From assembly GCA_031763025.1 (NCBI GenBank), contig JASSKH010000035.1, forward strand, positions 2,640,320 to 2,704,319: a stretch of DNA of 64,000 bases, in the 5' to 3' direction. The DNA comes from Macrocystis pyrifera (taxonomy: Eukaryota; Sar; Phaeophyceae; Laminariales; Laminariaceae). The translations under genes were made by a program, and so were the position numbers. A model generated the notes under the pieces. The model had not been told where the DNA came from and did not search any database. It worked only from the letters and a program-made list of their open reading frames with translations. This document shows, piece after piece, positions 52,701-61,700 of this stretch; position 1 is the first letter of the stretch, and every line of letters begins with the position of its first letter.

Positions 52701-55700
52701 AGAAACCAACTATTATATTAATATTAAAAGCTGACTATATTTCCGAGTGATTCGTCCTCCCAACGGGTGGTAAGCACGGGCTCTGCTGGGGTAGGGCACA
52801 GGGAGTGTACCCGAAGCGCAACCCAGGGATATAGATGTGCGGCACGCACGCAGCGAGGCGGTACTTGTACTTTAGCGCGCTCTTACTATTAATAGGAGGT
52901 TGATGATATCGTGAAGCTTGTCGTTTCTGGTCTGTCGCTAGGCCTGGTTCCTGAAGGGCACCAGTTACCTGCTATTTCATACCTGGTGATTAGGTATGAA
53001 ATAGCAGACCGCCCTCGGCCTACTGCAGTCACGTGCCAGGTGCGTGGTAACGTACAGCAGTCTTACGGGGGACCATAGTAAATAAGACCAAATATTGTTA
53101 TTTGTAGAAATAGGTGTATATATATATATAGGTTTTTGTGTGTACCGTAGGTCCTATTTACTCTATAAAGGCCCTCCGTAATAGTATGTGTTACGCGTGA
53201 CGGAGTTGTTTTGTGCGGCAGGCATGTGGTATAAGTAAAATGATAACCCTACGACACTTCGTATCTTCGTATTTCTATTCTGGATTTATTTGATGGAAGC
53301 ATTGCCCGCGCTTGAGTTGCCACGTGAGGCGTTCTCGGTCATTGTTACCTCTTGCCGCCTGTAGACTTATGACAGATGACAGCAGTATTAGTGGTAAAAT
53401 TTACTGTTGTCATCAACGCGTGTAGATTGCGGCCCTTAAACAATGCCCCTTGGATAAGACTTTCTACCGCGATATGCTACAGCAGAGTATGATAGCTACA
53501 AGAAGTTTCATTATAATGTTACACACCTCCGCCCGACATGGCCAATCAATCGATCAAGTACCTTGCGATCATCTGTTTCTGATGTTTAGCTACTGCTGCT
53601 GAGAAGTCCCTCGGGCTATTCTTGCGCACGTCTTTATGATCTTAACTGCGCTCACCCCCCCCCCTCTGGGCATGTGGCCCCTGTTTCTCGAACTCAACAC
53701 CCCCCCCCCCCCCCCCCCAAATAACGGATTCCATGCGTGACTCATCCTATACCAGGTATTTCATATCACACCACATACCCCCCGCATTCCGTACCACCAT
53801 ATCAATTTCGCTATATTGATATAGTGTTACCCCACCAGCTGCAGACAGCAGTCGGAGGACAGGCAATCCGTAATTCGCAGCACGTGGTGTATGGTCTTGA
53901 CAGCAGATATTCAGTAGTGTTTTTCGTGTGTTATATTATCAGTGTCGTGGTTATCGTATGTGTAACACCTTCACACGGGTGGTCAGATAGCACACACCCC
54001 TCTCGGACGATTTTCCAAGCGGTTCCTTTTGTTTCTCATCAACGGGGAGGGCGTACCGAGTACGCCGAGCGATGCGTCTATCGAAAGTTCTCGACGAGGT
54101 ATTTCCAAACCCGTCGTTTTCGTTGTGTGGGGCCCCCTTGAAACAACCTGAGGGCACCTTAAGGCATGTTTTTTGTACAATCGGCCCGGAAATGCATGCC
54201 AGGGTTTGTGCTATCTTGATTTGAGTATACGGTAGTGCAGTAGTGGTCCCTCTGCAGTGCCGGTTGAGTAGTGCCGGCTGCCCGCTATATGGAGTGCCTA
54301 TGGAATCGCTTAGCACAGACGGGATTAACCATTGTGGCAGTGTGCGGAGGGAATGGTGCCGGTTGCCGATATAATAGCGCCGGTACTATTGGCTGGCGCT
54401 TACCATACCGGCACTATAGAAAAGGCCATCGCCACTGCTGTTGTACTGGTTTCGTAAGTAACGGTACTAATTGTTCTTGTTGTACTATGTGAGTATTGGC
54501 GTAGTGTAGTCTACCTGCTGTAGAAATGTGCGTAGTTTTAAACCCTGTGTACATGCCCCCATTTTATCGTCTCTCCACCTACTACATACGCTGGTACCAG
54601 GCACTTCTACTGTCGATATCTCATATTAATACCTTATCTACGGACACGACAGCATTTATAGATCAGCATGCTATATATATACGTATACCAGGGCATGTTT
54701 TGTTGATGTTTGCAAGGATATCGTCGCGCTTTGGTCGCGGACCAACGCCAGCGAAGAAGCCCCGCCCCCCCCTCCACCCCCTAACCCCTCCTTCCGTGCG
54801 TTTCCTCCTCCGGACGCCCTGCTCCGCATCGCTTCGAATTCACGTGTTCTCCTCAGCCGCGGATCGCGCGGAGAAAGAGATAGGCATAGCCTTTCCTCCG
54901 ACTCTCCGGCACACGCGGCGCCAGCCTCAAAAGAACGCGCGAGCGCCACGCCGGACGGAGAATGGAGGGGAGTTCGAGGGGACACGGAGGCCGGGTTTGG
55001 AGGAGGCGGGGGCGGGGACGGTTGGGTGCAGTTGCTGTCGGTAACCTCCGACAACCCGCAGTTTCACCCGGCGTCTTTCCTTCCGCAGGCGCTGCCGCCA
55101 GATGGGGAGACTTCGTTCCAGGCAAGTGGGTTGAGGGGTTGCTTCTTGACAAATGGCGAAAACCGGGTATGCCTGGTGCGTTTGTGGCCAAAATCGGGTA
55201 CCAGGGTACCTTTTTATTTCAGTCACTGCAATGGCCGCCATCTCATTGACCGACGCCGGTCACCACCCGACGGTGGCCACATTTGCGCCGGGTACACCCG
55301 CTTTTGGCTACTTACTCCCCACAAGGTACCCGATTATTGTACCCACCAACCCCAAAATGGCCGGACTATTCGACCACGACAGTCAATAAAAGTAGTGGTG
55401 TTCATCTTGACCGTACTATTAATACTGAGTCGTGCCAAGGTCGTCAGAGTACCAGTACCAGTCATTAATACTCCACGCCGTCAATGACTCGCCGGTGCCA
55501 GTCTTTTTGAATGTCTCGGAAGTACCTGAAATACCAAAAGTTGGAAATGACTGAGTATCTGCGAGTCCCTGGAGTACTTGAAGCTGAAAATAACTGAGTA
55601 CCCTCGAGCAGCTGTAGTACTTGAAGCTGAAAATGACTGGGTATCTGCGAGTACCAAGAGTATTTGAAGCTGAAAAGCACTGAGGACCTGCCAGTACCTT

Positions 55701-58700
55701 GAGCAATTGAAGCTGAAAAGCTCTGAGTACCTGGTGAAAAGTACTGAGTATCTGCAAGTACCTGGAGTATCAACACCCTAAATGACTGGTACTGGGCGGT
55801 ACTGGTACTCGGGTGATCTTTGGAGTTGTGCGTGTGCGAGCCTACCCCGTTTGCGCCGCACCTCTGCCGGGTACACTGCAAAATAGTCTATCAATAATAC
55901 CCAATACTATTACGGGGGTCCATAGTTAATAGGACCTATGGTGTACATAAAAACCTATATTTTTATTAACAATATTTGGTCCTATTTGCTATGGTCCCCC
56001 GTAAATAGTTGCTAAAAATTATAATCATACCGCTCGTACAAACGAGTCGTTTGTCCCTCGTGGTCGAACTTTTCAGTAGCTGTTAGCTGTTACCTTGCAG
56101 GAAAAACACTTGGTAATTTGTTTTCCGAGGCGTCATCTTATTGATGTTATGACCGTATCGTGTCTCCACGATGATTTACTCGACCACGTATGATACGAAT
56201 GTGACAAATTATACTCCTATGCGAGTAGGTTATTCCAGATGCGTTTCCTGATCAAGGCACCGTACAAAACCGGGCGCGTGCGTATCGAGGACATGCATAA
56301 TGACTACAGCAGTGCCTGTGTACGCGACAGCACTTACCGGTACGAATTTGACAGTTCATATCTTCAGACTCGAGGGCTGTGGACGAAAATGAGGGCATGA
56401 CATTTTCGGTACTGAGAACAGGGTGGGACGCACCCTTCCTTACATAAGAACACTAGTATGGCCAAAAATAAGAACGTGGCATAGCAAAAGGCACACTCGC
56501 AAGGACTTTGTGTCGGGATAACACTTCTTTGCCACGAAGCTGGTAGCGTCGCTCATGATGCGTCTCCATGGTACTACTGTTGTGCTGAGGTGGCTCTTGG
56601 TTGGCAGAAAGAGAGAGAGAGCGCGCTGACAGCCTTGCCGGGAACAAGAGATGTTGCGTAGTACGACGTCCGCTCGCAAGGACTTTTGTGTCTGGACAAC
56701 ACTTCTTGGGCACGAAGTTGGTAGCGTGGCTCATTGTCCGTCACATCTACGAGTACTGTCGTGCTGAGGTAGGTGGCTTTCGGTTTGGGACAAGGAGACA
56801 GGGCTGTGCTTACTCTTGTTTGGGAGACGGAGAGAGGAAGGAGAGAGCGGTGTTTTGTGTGTGGTTGGTACAGCAGTAGAGAGAGGGCGAATCCACCTAA
56901 TCATGGACATCAAACAGATGGTTTTTGCCCGTCTTTGCCGGAACTGAGGCATGAACCCTGGGGTGGTGGTTGGTTGTTGTGATCGAATAGCCCGGCCATT
57001 TCCGGGTGGGCGGGTACAATTACCCGGTACCTCTTGTGGGGTAAGTAAAATCGGGTGTACCCGGCGCTAATGTGGCCACCGTCGGGTGGTGGCCGGCGTC
57101 GGTCAATGAGATGGCGTCCTGGGGCCGCTGCTGTCACTAGCATAGAGAGGTACCCGATTTAGGCCCAGCCCAAAGACACCGGGTATACCCGATTTTCGCC
57201 ACTGGTCTTGTTTTTTGTCGGCGGAATTGCAGGGGGGCGTTTTTTATCTTTTCGTTGATTGGTTTGAGTTTCCCATGGGGTTGTGATGGCGATTTATACT
57301 GCGGGGGTGAAGTTTTCCTTCCCAGACGCTGTTTAGTCTGGGGTGTGCTTTTTTGTCGGGTAAGGTGTCGATGTATCGGGGGACGCGTTGCTAGGGCAGC
57401 ATTGTGACAACGGGGCTTTCTAGCAAGCAGCCAGGCGATGCGCGCCCGGGGGGGCGGCGAAAGGCCGGCGTTCACATGGGATAGCAATAGATACGGAATT
57501 TTGCTACCGCAGAGTTTAGTTGTGGTGACCGACCACCCTTGCTGTCGGGGCATGGTGTCCACTAAACTCCCCCCCACTCGACGTTGTCGTCCAGTGTTAA
57601 AAAGTCCGCCTCACAAGCGGTTCTTACTTGGTAGGGTGCAGCTCACCTCATACGACTCGCCGAACACCTCACGGCGCTTCGCGCTCGGTGCAAGCTGTGT
57701 CTGCCTGGTCGGTGAAAACCTCAAGTGCTGCGTCCCGGCATTGTAGGCATGGCAGCGCCTATGATCGTACGGCTACGGCCATGCATGACATGACTTCACC
57801 CCCCCTTCCCCCCTCCTGGCCGATGCCCCCCCCCCCCGCGTTGGGCGGGCGGGCGGGCGGGCGGGGGAGGGGGGGGGTCTCGGTTTTCGGCGCAGGCAGC
57901 CCTTGCCGTATGTTCGACTGGAAGTAGGCCTGGACTTGACGAACATCCGGGTGCGATAGCCGACAAACCTGACGCGAAGATGATGCCCCTTGGACGAAAC
58001 CAAGTACGCTTCGTTTTTTTTGTAGCGGGTGACGAGTTCTGCTGCAGCGACGAGGCGTTGTTTATTCACACAATCACCGGCGACGGCATTGGGTGTGGGA
58101 GTTCATGTTCGTCTGAGGGCGATTATGGCGTGGCGTAATACAATGCGACACGAAGTGACATGATGTGAACATGATACTGATGGGATATGTCGTGATATGG
58201 CTAGGCAGGGCGTGGCCAGCCGCGACGGCCTGGCGGCGTCAACAATCGTCCGTACGACTCTCTTTCTCGCTCCGCCAAGCTGTTGGGCACCGCCGCCTCG
58301 CATGTCTGTGCTCTTTTGCTCACTCTTTCGAGGCGCCGCCCGCCGTGCTTGTGTCCGAAAAGCGTTATCGTCAAGATTACGTGGTGAAGGTAAAACAACC
58401 AGCCTTAGCTACAACGACCGACACCCTCGCCCCGTCGTTGTTCTCCGTCGCTCCCGGCGCCCCTACAGGTGGTGTTTCTTCCGCATGCCGTTGGCCCTGT
58501 GGACGCCGTGCTGACAGTCGCGACCTCCGCCGGAGACATCCGCTACAAAGTTCTGGTGAGTCACGGCAAAGTCTGCACACCTTCGGACTGAAACCAATGT
58601 TCTACTACAGTAGATCATCCATCTCCTTCGAAAAAGATGCTCGCCTGCCGTAATGGCTTGTTGCTCAGGAGCTGAATATTACAGATCGAATCCAGGCAAG

Positions 58701-61700
58701 CATGTGCTCTGAGCTAGATCATCTGCAGACGATGCGGCTGCCACCCGGCAGCATGAGCTAGACCATAAAGGATGAGGAATATATGTATATTTACCTGCGA
58801 CCGAAAGGTGTCCCTCTAGATGATTTGTCCGACGTGACCGGCTTTGCTCTCGTCGAACGTATCATACAGTATTATTACGGGGGACCATAGTGAATAGGAC
58901 CAAATATTGTTAGGAAAAATAAGGAAATATATAGGTTTTTGTGTGTACCGTAGGTCCTGTTTACTATGGACCCCCGTAATAGTAGTAGCTTTTCTTCCGA
59001 CACCGTTACAAGTTGACCCTTCTAGGGCTGCAGTCCCTTTTTTAAGGACAAATTACTTAGAATTTCAGTGGTTTGTCCCCGAGACGGGACTGCAGTCCCA
59101 AGAGGGTTAACTATATATTAATAGTAGGCAGTAAGAATGTATTTCAGGAGCGCGCCTCTGCTATGAACTTGAATTGTCGTTACTGTTGGCATAGTTGTAA
59201 ATGCAATTAAGAAATTAATTAGTTGTTTTTGGGGAGGACACGCTTGAACGCGGCGCGGCGTTGTATACAATCGCTTTCGCTCGCTCGTGGGTAGGAATCG
59301 AAGGTAGATGTGGCGGTACGTTTGCTTTCTTAGGAGCGAAGCGAGTTGCCAATGTTACACGCCCGCCTAAAACATACCAAGTATATACAGAGGATACGGC
59401 ATGACTTCTTTCCCATTTCAATATATGCAACATATGAACCCGGAGCATCGTACGGCACCGAAAATCTCCGAAACAAAACATCCGTTTTTTTTCCTTCAAG
59501 TTTATGTTGGCTTCCACCAGAGCACAGGGCGGTTGACGACATGCCTCATTACAAGTACGCGCCAGCGCAAGTCCCTGGCGTGAGCTATTGAGCTACAGAT
59601 ATATATATATATATATACCCTGCATACTATACCGGGGGTATGGCCCGTTCTGAACAACATCGCGCGCCCAAACCCCGTCACGGCGCCGCCTCCGCAGGCG
59701 CAAGCGGTGCAGAACCCGTACAAGATTCAGCCTATCGTGGCGTCCCGCATCCCCGTCGGGTCGACGTATACACGCCCTATTTCCGTATACAACCCCCGAG
59801 ACTCGCCAGTTCTGGCCATCACAGAGGTGAGACGGGGAGGCCAGGGGACGGGAGGAACGGAGGGGGTTGGATCAGACGAGGCCTAGCCGCACACTGGGTT
59901 TGCAAATAATACTCTGCACTCCTCCACCCTGCTCCCGCTTGGCACCTGATGAAAGTACTGATGACTATTATTGCGGGGGACCATAGTAAATAGGACCAAA
60001 TATTGCCAGTAAAAATAGGGAAATATATAGGTTTTTGTGTTCACCGTAGGTCCTATTTACTACAGTATGGTCCCCCGTAATCGCGTAGGGTTAGGGTTCC
60101 GGTCGGGTGGGTCGGCCTCGGGCGCACGGCCAAAACCCCTTGCACCCTGATCCCACCCACCCCAACGTGATCCACCGAAATCGAGGGTTTCCGCCGAATG
60201 GCCACAGCGAGGAACACCATTCACTAGTAGCGGCGTATACCAAAGGGTGTGCAAAGTATATTTCACGTGTATACTCGGTGTGCGGATAGAGGTCGCCGTC
60301 GGGTCATGGCAGTAGGGTGACAGGGGGCATGCGGTCGGAGCTGGGGGGTCAAGGCGGTGTGTGCAGGCAGTAGGGTGACGAGAGACATGCGGTTGGAGTT
60401 CCATGTGGATGGCGCAAGGGAAGAGTATCAACAAGAGGGGGAAGGGGAGCTTTTGTTCTTGGTGCTCGTCGGAGAGGCATCGAGTGGCAGGAAAAGGGCC
60501 GCGGGTAGTTTTGATGCACAATTGGGTGGCGTTTTTGGCGCAGCGTTCGTTTTTTTTTTTCTTCGTCTCAAGGTGCCCGGGTGCAACCTTCATGGTAAAG
60601 GTGCTGGAAAAGTCGGAATACCGTGGCTTTGCCTTGCACGGAAACCATGTGCATCCTCTCCTTCTTTCTTTCCTCCCTTCCTTCCTTCCCACCGAAAGTT
60701 TCACGCCTTGCGAGGCCGCTGCCCCTTCAGCAGATGTGTAGTGCTTGTAGCAGCACTGCGACCGGCAGTGTGCCTGCCCGGTCGGCCTGCTGCCTCGATT
60801 ACTTCGGCGAACGGCTATCGGTGCCGTGAACGTGGTCGCTGTTTATAGCGCAGGTCCGCGAGGAGGGGGAATGTCGCTGTCGAATATTTTCTGACTTTAT
60901 TTTCTCGGTTTTCTTCACGAGGCAGGCGTGGGCCTTGTCACGTTCCGACTCTAGTCGCGATAGGTCCCCTTCTGCAAGGCTTTTTGCACGGGCGCCCATC
61001 CACCTACCCATCCATTCACCCACCCCCACCTGGGATACAAAACGATTCGATTGCGTCAGACGCTTCCCCTTATGTTCGTATTCCTGCACCCTCCCCTTGC
61101 AGATCTTCACAACAGAAGGCTTTCTGCACCTGACGATGCCAGAGAGTTTGATGGCCTCGGGCGTTGGTAGTCCAGAGGCGTTATCGGGAAGGGGGAAAAC
61201 GGCGAGGGGTCATCGCGGCGCGGAGCATGTGGCGACTGCGTTTGCGGACCCGCGTCCACCGGGGGGCGGCACGCCTCCGAAGGTGTGGACGTGTTTGTGT
61301 ATCAGGGGTGTGTGTGTTTTTTTTTTGGGGGGGGTATTCGTTCGTCGCGACAAGCCGCCTTACTCATTCTGTCTCGTCGCCTTGGGTCGTCGGTTCAGAG
61401 TCGTTGTGGGTAGAGCCGTTTATGGAGTCGCCATGTTGCCTCGTCGGGCCAGAGCCGTTTTGTGGTGCTTGTCTTGCTTCCTGGGGTCATCGGTTCGTAG
61501 CCGTTGTCAATAGAGCCGTCTGTTCCTTTCGTTGCCTAAGTTAGTCGGTTCAGAGCCGTTGAGGATAGAGCAATTCGTACCACGCGTGTGACGGCTGTGC
61601 TCATCGAGCCTGTGCGTCGGGCGGGTGGCGTAGCCGGCCATCGTGTATTCGCGAAAGGTTGGAATGTCTACGTGGAGGTGGTTACATTTTCTACGTGTCT

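Larger units (their letters stand above)
45098..54856 (+). other. TMEM131-like intron 2, 9.8 kb, filled with repeats
   Basis: Donor GTGAGT after FHS, acceptor TTCTCCTCAG; the split codon AA|C gives Asn. Contents in order: repeat family B copy (45840-45990), CAG/CTG-rich stretch (46564-46625), dispersed repeat copy 2 (47885-48200), repeat family A copies 2 and 3, palindromic family P2 copies (48838-48932, 52569-52674), truncated LINE (50565-51232), 189-bp tandem array (51454-52015), perfect hairpin (52969-53007), MITE P1 copy 2 (53062-53185), and C-runs near 53655 and 53700-53718. No internal gene was recognised. Confidence 0.75.
55122..58468 (+). other. TMEM131-like intron 3 with GC donor
   Basis: The exon ends TTCCAG and the intron starts GCAAGT; phase 0 on both sides joins ETSFQ to VVFLP, so a GC-AG intron is the simplest reading. 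Contents: an inverted repeat pair (55148-55390 and 56960-57205), a 43-bp minisatellite (55545-55760), MITE P1 copy 3 (55909-56007), a duplication of about 178-bp period (56494-56620 and 56670-56790), and a C-run/G-run tract (57815-57880). Confidence 0.75.

Noticed and set aside
54526-55044. 172-codon plus-strand frame overlapping exon 3 of the TMEM131-like gene
   Set aside because: The neighbouring frame carries VQLLSVTSDNPQFHP and fits exon phases; this one does not.
60060-60704. 214-codon open frame on the minus strand
   Set aside because: No recognisable domain, Lys/Arg-rich low complexity, overlaps a MITE and lies inside an intron of the TMEM131-like gene.
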